From: Postechiella sp039985655 | GTDB taxonomy: Bacteria; Bacteroidota; Bacteroidia; Flavobacteriales; Flavobacteriaceae | Assembly (NCBI GenBank): GCA_039985655.1 | Contig: JBDWSF010000004.1 | Location: 62,001-126,000, forward strand | DNA length: 64,000 nucleotides | Direction: 5' to 3' | Shown: positions 18,682 through 27,114 of the stretch, piece by piece | Layout: every line of letters begins with the position of its first letter | Numbering within the stretch: position 1 is the first letter of the stretch | Made by a program: the position numbers and the translations under genes | Notes under the pieces: model-generated | Databases searched by the model: none | What the model was told of the DNA's origin: nothing | The model's input: only the letters and a program-made list of their open reading frames with translations

Positions 18682-20982
18682 ATGAAGAATTATATAGTTT
18701 TATTACTAGCAATTATATGTTTAGGGGCTTGTGCAGACCCCAAACCATCTTTTAAGCTAGAAGATATTTCTATTATACCTAAACCTTTAAGCTTAGAATT
18801 AAAGGAAAGTTCTTTTCAATTTAAAGCATCGACAAACATTGTAATTCAAGATGAAAATCAAGAAAAAGCAGCAAATTTTCTAATACAATTATTTGATAAA
18901 TCGGCAGGATTCAATCTTCAAGTTTCAAACGAAAAAACCAATGAAGGTGTTGTTTTTGAACGTATAGCGGGATTAAAATCTGAAGGATATCAATTAGAAA
19001 TAAGCCCAAATCAAATTCTAATTAAAGCATCTGATGAAAAAGGTTTTTTCAATGCTGTTCAAACCATTCGTCAGTTACTTCCACCAGAAATAGAAAGTAA
19101 AACAATAACAGATTCAAAGTGGTTTGTGCCCTGTGTTTCAATTCAAGATGAACCCCGTTTTAGTTGGAGAGGGATGCATATGGATTTTAGCCGTCATTTC
19201 TTTAAAGTAGATGAAGTCAAAGCCTTTTTAGATTATATGGCTTTGTATAAACTGAATACCTATCATATGCATTTAACAGATGACCAAGGATGGCGTATTG
19301 AAATTAAAAAATATCCTTTATTAACCGAAAAAGGTGCATGGAGAATTCCTAACAATCAAGATACGATATGCAATACCAGAGCGGTAGAAAATAAACTCTA
19401 TACGATAGATGAATCTAATTTTAAGACTATTGATGGCGAACGTAAGTATGGTGGTTTCTTTACACAAGACCAAATAAAAGAGATTGTTGCCTATGCAGGT
19501 GAAAGAAATATAACCGTAATTCCAGAGATTGATATGCCTGGGCATTTTAAATCGGCGATAGATAATTATCCGTTTTTATCCTGTAATGAGGAATCGGGTT
19601 GGGATACTGTTTTTACCTATCCAACGTGTTTAGGAAAAGAAACGACGTATGAGTTTATGAAAAATGTTTTGAGCGAAGTGGTAGAATTATTTCCTTCAGA
19701 ATATATTCACATTGGAGGTGATGAGGTTAATATTGCTTCATGGAATGAGTGCCCACATTGTCAAAAAGAAATAAAAAAACACGAGCTTAAAGATGAGCAC
19801 GAGCTACAGTCTCATTTTAATAGAAATATTGAAAAATTCCTTCAATCTAAAGAAAAACAATTTATGGGTTGGGATGAAATTGTAAGAGGAGGTTTAACTA
19901 AAGAAGCCAATATTATGTGGTGGAGACATTGGGCACCAAATGCGCCTAAAATAGCTGCTGCAAATGGAAATAATGTAGTGGTAACAACTACAGCGGCTTA
20001 TTATTTTGATTACTTAAATGAAGGGGACACACTTGAAAAAATATATGACTACGAACCAATACCTAAAGATTTTACTCAAGCAGAATCTGAACATGTATTG
20101 GGAATTCAAGCAAATTTATGGTCGGAATGGATACCAAGTTTTAAGCGTTTGCAATATCAAGCTTTTCCTAGAATGTTTGCCGTGTCAGAAAATGCTTGGG
20201 CTCCAAAAGAGAATAAAGATTTCGAAGCATTTAATACAAGAGTAGAAAAACAATATGACCGTTTAGATGCATTGGGTGTATATTATTACATCCCAGCAGT
20301 TGAAGGTTTAGAAAAAGAAATTGCTTTTGTAGATAGTACGTTTGTTAGTTTGAATTTAGCTTATGAGTTAGATGGTGTAGACATATACTATACGCTTGAT
20401 GGAAGTATTCCAACTAAAGAATCTTTAAAATATGAAACGCCATTTGTTGTAAAAGATACTATTGAGATTAAAGCACGTGCTTATCGTGGAGATATGTTTA
20501 ACGACTTAAAATCGACAAAAACCATTCATAAAAACTATTTAGAAGCTATACATGCTAAGCCTAAAGAAAAAGGCTTGAAAAGATGGGTGACTAAAGATAA
20601 ATTCAAGAAAGTAGAAGATATAGAAATACCTGCCACAGTTAACTTTACCAAGGTAGATAGTATTGTGTTAGGTGATTTTAAGAATAAAAAAGACTTTTCT
20701 TTTATATACAAAGGTTATTTTAATGCTGAAAAAGATGCCATTTACGAATTTGAAACGCGTTCTGATGGTGGTAATTTATTATTTATAGGCGATAAAATAA
20801 TTGTAGATAATGGCGGATACCATGGTCCAAGAAAACGCTATGGAAAAGTAGCCTTAAAGAAAGGATTACACTCCATAACAATACAGTACAAACCTAGTGC
20901 AAACCCAAGAATGATTGATGTTTGGTATGCATTACAAGGAGAAGCATTAACGCCTATTAATAGCTCAGTTACAAGTTTTTAA
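18682..20982 (+). CDS. GH20 beta-N-acetylhexosaminidase, lipoprotein with C-terminal PA14-like domain
   Basis: Retaining exo-hexosaminidase using substrate-assisted catalysis. I chose ATG 18682 because it starts a clean lipoprotein signal (MKNYIVLLLAIICLGAC) preceded by AAGAGGA; an ATG at 18655 would add nine polar residues. Domain order: GH20b alpha/beta domain (about 25-150), then the barrel with FSWRGMHMDFSRHF, HLTDDQGWRIE and the Asp347-Glu348 catalytic pair in HIGGDEVNI; then a chitobiase-type C-terminal domain (YYTLDGSIPT) and a PA14-like module ending in VWYALQG. Removal of beta-linked GlcNAc or GalNAc (possibly after desulfation) is predicted. Confidence 0.92.
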   Translation: MKNYIVLLLAIICLGACADPKPSFKLEDISIIPKPLSLELKESSFQFKASTNIVIQDENQEKAANFLIQLFDKSAGFNLQVSNEKTNEGVVFERIAGLKSEGYQLEISPNQILIKASDEKGFFNAVQTIRQLLPPEIESKTITDSKWFVPCVSIQDEPRFSWRGMHMDFSRHFFKVDEVKAFLDYMALYKLNTYHMHLTDDQGWRIEIKKYPLLTEKGAWRIPNNQDTICNTRAVENKLYTIDESNFKTIDGERKYGGFFTQDQIKEIVAYAGERNITVIPEIDMPGHFKSAIDNYPFLSCNEESGWDTVFTYPTCLGKETTYEFMKNVLSEVVELFPSEYIHIGGDEVNIASWNECPHCQKEIKKHELKDEHELQSHFNRNIEKFLQSKEKQFMGWDEIVRGGLTKEANIMWWRHWAPNAPKIAAANGNNVVVTTTAAYYFDYLNEGDTLEKIYDYEPIPKDFTQAESEHVLGIQANLWSEWIPSFKRLQYQAFPRMFAVSENAWAPKENKDFEAFNTRVEKQYDRLDALGVYYYIPAVEGLEKEIAFVDSTFVSLNLAYELDGVDIYYTLDGSIPTKESLKYETPFVVKDTIEIKARAYRGDMFNDLKSTKTIHKNYLEAIHAKPKEKGLKRWVTKDKFKKVEDIEIPATVNFTKVDSIVLGDFKNKKDFSFIYKGYFNAEKDAIYEFETRSDGGNLLFIGDKIIVDNGGYHGPRKRYGKVALKKGLHSITIQYKPSANPRMIDVWYALQGEALTPINSSVTSF

Positions 20983-21020
20983 GTAGAAATCTATAAAATA
21001 TCTAATAGAGAAAAATAAAT

Positions 21021-22661
21021 ATGAATAAATTAAATTTAGTTTTAGCGTTTTTTTGTGTTTTAGGAATAAAAGCGTTTGGTCAAAATAAGACCAATACTGC
21101 TCCTCTAATTTTAGATATGGTACACCATAACCCTGGTGAAGCTCCATATAAAACTGCTTATAATGATCCAGCAGTGATAAAAGAAATGGGATACAATGGT
21201 AAAGTGTATTTTCTTTTTGAATCTCCAGCGTTAGCCATAAACTGGGAATCTGTAGATGCAGATATTTTACCTAAAGAATCTGATGACCGTAAGTGGGTAG
21301 ATGAAAAAGCGAAACAAATAAAACAAATGCATGCCACATGTAAAGCACAAGATATGGCTATTTATGCGATGTCTGATTTGGTTTTATTTCCTAAACGATT
21401 AATAGAAAAATATAATATTGAGGATACATTTGGTGACCCCAATAACCCATTAATAGAAAAATTTATTCGTGCTCAAATTAATGAAATGTTCGATCAGTTC
21501 CCTGATCTTGACGGTTTGGTGGTTCGTATTGGAGAAACTTACTTACACGATGCACCGTATCACCTTGGAGCAATTGAGGATAAAAAAAATCCAGAAAAAA
21601 CAATCATTCCTTTAATTAATATATTAAAAGAAGAGATTTGTGAAAAAAGAAATAAACAACTTATTTTCCGCACTTGGATAGCTTTTGATAGAGATATAGA
21701 TGCTTATATGAAAGTAAATAATGCTGTAGAACCACATGAAAATTTAATTATTAGCATCAAGCATTGTGAAGGAGATTTTCATAGATCTAACGAATTTAGT
21801 AAAGTAATTGGTCAAGGACGTCATCGTCAAATTATAGAAGTTCAATCTGCACGTGAATATGAAGGAAAAGGAGCATATCCCAACTACATTGCCAATGGTG
21901 TTATTGAAGGTTTTGAGGAGCATGCTAATATGCCAGAAGAGCGAATTAATAGTATCAAAGAATTTGTAGAAACAAAACCTGAATTATATGCAGGTATTTG
22001 GACGTGGTCTCGTGGAGGAGGATGGGATGGTCCTTATATAAAAGACGAATTGTGGTGCGATTTAAACTCTTGGGTTATGGCACAATGGGGGCAAAACACC
22101 GATAAAAGTGAAGCATTTATTTTTAACAGATATGCAACAGAACGTTTACATTTAAAAGGTGATGATATTGTTAAATTTAGAAAGCTATGTTTACTTTCTG
22201 CCGAAGCTGTAGTTAGAGGAAGGAATAGCACGTATAGGGATATGAATCCTTGGTGGACTAGAGATCAAGGTATTGCATGGCCAATGGTGGTAAAAGGCGA
22301 TTTGGAACAAAAGAGGAACTTAGCTCAAAAAGATGAGTCTATCAAAAAGTGGAAGGAAATAGTTAGGCTAGCTAAATCAATAGATTGGCAAAATGATGAA
22401 ACTAAAAATCATGCCATAGGATCTGCTAAATATGGATTAAAACTATATCAAATATATAGAACACTGGTTTATATGAAATATGCAGATGATAATGCTAATA
22501 CTAAAGACGTTAATAAATGGATCAAAGCCTATGATAGAGCTTGGGGAAATTATAATAAACTAACAAAGAAATACAGTACAATTGCAACATTGTATACGCA
22601 AGAATATAAAAGGCATATTGCAAATAACGCGCACAATAAAGTAAATAAATTGAGAAAATAA
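21021..22661 (+). CDS. Unrecognised secreted enzyme-like protein, possible TIM-barrel glycoside hydrolase
   Basis: A 546-residue secreted protein with a signal peptide ending at KAFGQ. I do not recognise the family. Features hinting at a barrel hydrolase are alternating hydrophobic strands, the acidic motifs DLDGLVVRIGETYLHDAPYH, EVQSAREYEGKGAYPNY and the aromatic GIWTWSRGGGWDGPY, and a helical C-terminal third rich in Lys. Retained Glu and Asp in the first two motifs could be catalytic. It lies between GH20 and GH92 with gaps of 38 and 4 bases, so it belongs to the operon and most likely acts on the same glycan. It could resemble alpha-glucuronidase-like enzymes, but that is a guess. Confidence 0.6.
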   Translation: MNKLNLVLAFFCVLGIKAFGQNKTNTAPLILDMVHHNPGEAPYKTAYNDPAVIKEMGYNGKVYFLFESPALAINWESVDADILPKESDDRKWVDEKAKQIKQMHATCKAQDMAIYAMSDLVLFPKRLIEKYNIEDTFGDPNNPLIEKFIRAQINEMFDQFPDLDGLVVRIGETYLHDAPYHLGAIEDKKNPEKTIIPLINILKEEICEKRNKQLIFRTWIAFDRDIDAYMKVNNAVEPHENLIISIKHCEGDFHRSNEFSKVIGQGRHRQIIEVQSAREYEGKGAYPNYIANGVIEGFEEHANMPEERINSIKEFVETKPELYAGIWTWSRGGGWDGPYIKDELWCDLNSWVMAQWGQNTDKSEAFIFNRYATERLHLKGDDIVKFRKLCLLSAEAVVRGRNSTYRDMNPWWTRDQGIAWPMVVKGDLEQKRNLAQKDESIKKWKEIVRLAKSIDWQNDETKNHAIGSAKYGLKLYQIYRTLVYMKYADDNANTKDVNKWIKAYDRAWGNYNKLTKKYSTIATLYTQEYKRHIANNAHNKVNKLRK

Positions 22662-22665
22662 TTAA

Positions 22666-24894
22666 ATGAAATATTACAGCTATTTATTACTAATATTATG
22701 CTTGGGAATTACCTCCTGTAATAAAGAAAATAAACAGGAAGAAAAGGGAGTTTCTATAGAGAAATTAACCCATTACGTAAATACGTTTACAGGAACTGAT
22801 GGCCCTGGAAATACGTATCCTGGAGCTGTTTTGCCTTTCGGAATGGTGCAATTAAGTCCCGATAACGGATTGCCAGGTTGGGACAGAATAGCTGGTTATT
22901 TTTATCCAGATTCTACTATAGCAGGTTTCAGTCACACACACCTTTCGGGCACTGGTGCAGGAGACATGTACGATTTATTGGTAATGCCTCTGAATAGTAA
23001 GTTTACAGAAAGCTTAACTCCAGAAGATAGATACCGTCCGTATTCTAAATTTTCGCATGATAAAGAAAAAGCAAGTCCGGGATATTATTCGGTAGATTTA
23101 TTAAGTTCAGGAATTAAAGCTGAATTAACAACAACATCACGAGTTGGCTTTCATCAATATACATTTCCAAAGGACGAAAAAAGTCAAATTATACTTGATT
23201 TAGGATACAGTTTAAATTGGGACGCTCCAGTGGATACTAAAATTACTATTGAAGATAATCAAACGATTTCAGGGTATAGAAAATCAAAAGGTTGGGCAAA
23301 AGACCAGCGTGTTTATTTTGTGATGAAATTCTCAAAACCTTTTGATAAAGCACAATTGTTTCAAAATTCAGAAGAAAAAGAAACGACCACAGTACAAGGT
23401 GAATTCACTCGTATTGTAGCTAATTATCAAACAAAGGAGAACGAAAAAATTCAAATAAAAGTAGCTTTGTCATCAGCAAGTATTGTTGGAGCAAGAAAAA
23501 ATTTAGAAGCAGAATTATTGCATTGGGATTTTAAGCAAACAGTTAAAGACGCCGAAAACACTTGGGAAAGCTATCTTTCTAAAGTGAAAATTAAAGGAAC
23601 CCAAGATCAAAAAGAATTATTCTACACCAATTTGTATCATGTTTTTTTAACGCCATCCTTACATAGTGATATTGATGGTGCATACAAAGGTGCTGATGGC
23701 GAGGTACATAAAGCAGAAGGATATAATAAATACGAAACATTCTCATTATGGGACACCTTTAGAGCAACCCATCCTTTATATACCATTTTAGCGCCTAATG
23801 AAACAAAAGATATGGTAAAGTCTTTTTTATCGCATTATGATGAAACCGGATTGCTTCCTGTCTGGTCTTTAGCAGGAAATGAAACCAATATGATGATTGG
23901 TTACCATGCAGTTCCTGTAATTGTAGATGCCTATTTTAAAGGGATTCCTTTAGATGCTAAAAAAGCATTAGAAGCCTGTGTAGCATCAGCAAGAGAAAAA
24001 GGAAGAGAGATAGACACCTATATGGAATTAGGTTACGTGCCGACATCAGACGAAGGTGAAAGTTGGTCGGTTTCTAAAACCTTAGAATATGCGTATAACG
24101 ATTGGTGTATTGCCCAATTAGCAGAGGCTTTAGGTGAAAATGATATTAAACAAACATTTTCAAAAAGAGCCAATAACTGGAAAAATTTGTATGATTCTAA
24201 ATCTACATTCTTTCGTCCTAAAAGTGAAGTTGGGAAATTTAGTAGTCCCTTTTCCGCGAAAGCGTATACTAGAGAATTCTGCGAAAGTAATGCATGGCAA
24301 TACTTTTGGTTTGTACCGCATAATATAGATGGATTGATAGATACTTTAGGTAAAGAGCATTTTGCAACAAAGTTGGATTCTATGTTTACCTATTACCCTT
24401 CGGCAGAAGATAAATTACCCATTTTTAGTACAGGTATGATTGGGCAATATGCTCATGGAAACGAACCAAGTCATCATGTTTCTTATTTATATAATAACGT
24501 AGGTCAGCATTGGAAAACACAAAAAATGGTTCGTAAAATTATAGAAACTCAATATAGCACAGAGCCTAATGGTTATTGCGGGAATGAAGATTGCGGACAA
24601 ATGTCTGCATGGTTGGTGTTTTCATCTATGGGTATGTATCCAATAAATCCAGCAGATGGTATTTATAGTATAAGTTCCCCCTTTATAGAAGAGGCTACCA
24701 TTCAGTTAGAAAATAACAAACAGTTTATTATTTCTACTGAAAATCAATCCAAGGAGAGTTTTTATATACAGTCGATGACCTTAAACGGAAAACCTTATAA
24801 TGCATTAACTATAACTCATAAGCAAATTTTAGAAGGCGGTGAATTACACTTTGTATTAGGGAATAGTCCTAATAAAAATCTTGTTTTTAAATAA
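22666..24894 (+). CDS. GH92 exo-alpha-mannosidase, lipoprotein (second copy)
   Basis: Calcium-dependent exo-alpha-mannosidase of 742 residues. Lipoprotein signal ends at LGITSCNKE. Mature start THYVNTFTGTDGPGNTYPG and the SHTHLSGTGAGDMYD segment match the GH92 sandwich; the signature GNEDCGQMSAW carries Glu641. GTGAGD and the SLWDTFRATHPLYT helix fit the well-characterised alpha-1,2-mannosidase branch better than the first copy does, which is suggestive only. It is the last plus-strand gene of the locus; a dispersed inverted repeat lies between it and the opposing GH29. Confidence 0.93.
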   Translation: MKYYSYLLLILCLGITSCNKENKQEEKGVSIEKLTHYVNTFTGTDGPGNTYPGAVLPFGMVQLSPDNGLPGWDRIAGYFYPDSTIAGFSHTHLSGTGAGDMYDLLVMPLNSKFTESLTPEDRYRPYSKFSHDKEKASPGYYSVDLLSSGIKAELTTTSRVGFHQYTFPKDEKSQIILDLGYSLNWDAPVDTKITIEDNQTISGYRKSKGWAKDQRVYFVMKFSKPFDKAQLFQNSEEKETTTVQGEFTRIVANYQTKENEKIQIKVALSSASIVGARKNLEAELLHWDFKQTVKDAENTWESYLSKVKIKGTQDQKELFYTNLYHVFLTPSLHSDIDGAYKGADGEVHKAEGYNKYETFSLWDTFRATHPLYTILAPNETKDMVKSFLSHYDETGLLPVWSLAGNETNMMIGYHAVPVIVDAYFKGIPLDAKKALEACVASAREKGREIDTYMELGYVPTSDEGESWSVSKTLEYAYNDWCIAQLAEALGENDIKQTFSKRANNWKNLYDSKSTFFRPKSEVGKFSSPFSAKAYTREFCESNAWQYFWFVPHNIDGLIDTLGKEHFATKLDSMFTYYPSAEDKLPIFSTGMIGQYAHGNEPSHHVSYLYNNVGQHWKTQKMVRKIIETQYSTEPNGYCGNEDCGQMSAWLVFSSMGMYPINPADGIYSISSPFIEEATIQLENNKQFIISTENQSKESFYIQSMTLNGKPYNALTITHKQILEGGELHFVLGNSPNKNLVFK

Positions 24895-24970
24895 AAAAAC
24901 AAATAGATTTATAATATCTAAGTGATACATTAACCTGTTGTACATTTTGATTTATTTCGATAAACTAAAT

Positions 24971-25109
24971 GTCAGTTCGAGTGATTTTCAACAGAAAATT
25001 GTATCGAGAACAGGTTTTGAAATGGAAAATTTTATTCTCGATAGTTCTGCTGATCTTGACGAAGCACTAATTTCACTCATGAAAATGAGTAAAACTCACT
25101 CGAATTGAC
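24971..25109. repeat. Dispersed intergenic inverted repeat, copy 1
   Basis: Arms GTCAGTTCGAGTGA (24971-24984) and TCACTCGAATTGAC (25096-25109) pair with one mismatch in 14. Between them is a second TCGAGAACAGG / ATTCTCGATAG element. It fills the convergent gap between the last GH92 and the opposing GH29. Similar dyads lie at 30758-30888 and 37944-38040. Repeats with this TTCGAGTGA / GTCGA style are common between flavobacterial genes. Confidence 0.6.
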
Positions 25110-25151
25110 AAATTTCCTTCAAAATGCACAACTTAATTAAAGTTTTGATCT

Positions 25152-26591
25152 TTATATTTCTTTTCCGCTAATTTTGAAGGTCCAAGCCTCTGTTTCCCCT
25201 ACTTGATCCAAAACTGTTTTAGGTATTTTAATCGTTAAACCTTTGCCTTCTGTGAATTCCCATTCTAAAGGGTCATCAGATCCTAAAAGCATAACTTTTG
25301 AGTTCGACTCTGGCTGTAAGTGGTTAAAAGTTATTTCTTGCTCTGGCTGTACCAAGGATATTGCATAGTAAACAGACTGTCCTTTCTTTTTTGTGTATTT
25401 GATGGTTTCTCCCTGTTGATAGTTTTCTGTTAGCTTTTCAGTCTTGAAAATGGCTTCATTATTAACAGAGAGCCACTTACCAATAATCTCTAGTCTTTCG
25501 ACACTAGGTGCTGGGATTATTCCATCTGCCTTGGGCCCAACGTTAAGAAGGTAATTACCGCCTTTGGCTGCGGCATCGATCAAATGATGGACAAGGGTTT
25601 CTGCAGATTTCCAATTATCATCCGTTTTTTTATACCCCCAGGTGTCATTCATCGTCATACAAGATTCCCAATCCATAGTAGACGTTCCTGCTAAAATTTG
25701 CTTTTCTGGTGTTCCAAAATCTCCCGCATAATCAAAATCATCATTGTTCATTCCTTGATACCCTTGACGTCCTTTATCTATACGATTATTAATAATAATA
25801 CTTGATTTTAAAGATCTTATATATTGATATAGTTCTAGTCCATTTTCATGAGTGTATTCTGGCATCCATTCTCCATCAAACCAAAGAATTTCTGGGTCAT
25901 AACTTTCAATTAACTCTTTTAATTGAGGTTTAAGGTAATTTTCTACATAACTAGAAAACTCTGGATTAAACCTAGTATGGTCATGTTCTCCTGAATTGTA
26001 TTCTGGTTCATTAATAGCCTGTGCTTGCGGGTGGTGCCAATCCATAATAGAATGATATAAACCAAACTTTATACCTTGTTTTTTACAGGCTTCAGATAAT
26101 TGTTTTAAAATATCTTTTCCATACTTGGTATAATCTACTATATCATATTCTGATACTTTAGAATCCCAAAGCGCAAAACCATCATGGTGTTTGGATGTAA
26201 TAACAACATATTTCATCCCAGCTTCTTTTATCAAACTTGCCCATTTATTGGCATCAAAATTAGTGGGAACAAATTGTTTTGAAAATTCTTCATATTCTTT
26301 AATAGGAATTTGTGCATCATTCATAATCCACTCGCCACCAACGACACCATTGATTTCTTTTTCTTGGTATATACCCGCTGGAACCGCATAAGGACCCCAA
26401 TGAATAAACATGCCAAATTTTGCATCACGCCACCAGGTCATCCTTTTATTAAAATCGTCTTTAGACTCTTCTAAGTAATTTACATTTTTTACCGTGATTG
26501 GTTCTGCTTTTTTATTTTCCTTGCATGATAGTAGGAAAACGCAAATAAACATAGCTATTAAAACTTTTACTAGTATTGGCTCTTTTTTCAT
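25152..26591 (-). CDS. GH29 alpha-L-fucosidase, lipoprotein (third copy)
   Basis: Retaining alpha-L-fucosidase of 479 residues with a lipoprotein signal ending at FLLSCKEN (Cys23). Motifs: KFGMFIHWGPYAVPAG, TSKHHDGFALWD, nucleophile Asp239 in LWFDGEW, then DAAAKGGNYLLNVGPKADG. A C-terminal beta-sandwich follows. It is transcribed toward the main glycan operon, separated by a dispersed repeat, so it is its own transcription unit. It shares the WFDG motif with the copy at 14864. Whether it serves the same PUL is an inference from proximity. Confidence 0.92.
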   Translation of the reverse strand: MKKEPILVKVLIAMFICVFLLSCKENKKAEPITVKNVNYLEESKDDFNKRMTWWRDAKFGMFIHWGPYAVPAGIYQEKEINGVVGGEWIMNDAQIPIKEYEEFSKQFVPTNFDANKWASLIKEAGMKYVVITSKHHDGFALWDSKVSEYDIVDYTKYGKDILKQLSEACKKQGIKFGLYHSIMDWHHPQAQAINEPEYNSGEHDHTRFNPEFSSYVENYLKPQLKELIESYDPEILWFDGEWMPEYTHENGLELYQYIRSLKSSIIINNRIDKGRQGYQGMNNDDFDYAGDFGTPEKQILAGTSTMDWESCMTMNDTWGYKKTDDNWKSAETLVHHLIDAAAKGGNYLLNVGPKADGIIPAPSVERLEIIGKWLSVNNEAIFKTEKLTENYQQGETIKYTKKKGQSVYYAISLVQPEQEITFNHLQPESNSKVMLLGSDDPLEWEFTEGKGLTIKIPKTVLDQVGETEAWTFKISGKEI

Positions 26592-27114
26592 TACGATAAA
26601 TTTTGGTGTTGTCCAGTTAATTATAATGTATTTAAATAATCTAGGCTCTATACTGTTGGTCCCTGACTTTATAAATATTTTTACTAAACTAATAAATAAA
26701 ACGATAATTCGCTTCCTTCAATCATAAAAAAAATCAAACCTAAACCTATACAACTCACTATAATATAGACTCATAGTAATATTTCACTTTCTTAGAACCC
26801 TCATTTCAAAAAATACATTTTAACTTAAAAGTATAACTTCTAGGTCTGCATTTGGTAGCACATAATTCAATATTTTTTCTCTTTCTATTTCAGAATATAA
26901 ATAGTGATTGAAAAGATAAATTTACTGTTTTATCGTTTATGCTTTTCTATTCATTAGTGTAACATTCTGTATATCATCACAATCCTTCATAATGGACGTT
27001 TTTTCTTAAAAGCACTGTAGAAATTACAGAACAAATTAATACTAGAAAGATTAGTACTAATATAGTAAAATGTGTATTTTTGTTTCTTATTTTAATTAAG
27101 TCTAAATAAGTATA
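26592..27114. other. Divergent intergenic region, GH29 and TonB receptor
   Basis: A 523-base AT-rich gap between two divergent genes, so it must hold both promoters. Apart from the palindrome-like motif next to the TonB receptor start (separate entry) I see no gene, repeat or clear promoter consensus. Confidence 0.5.
27095..27107 (+). promoter_or_regulatory. Candidate iron-responsive operator upstream of the TonB receptor
   Basis: ATTAAGTCTAAAT ends 7 bases before the receptor ATG. Its reverse complement, ATTTAGACTTAAT, matches 11 of 13 bases with ATTTAGATTAAAT at 37620-37632 upstream of the siderophore operon. Being shared by the two ends of one iron locus suggests a common repressor site (Fur- or DtxR-like). 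No experimental or database support is available here. Confidence 0.4.
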
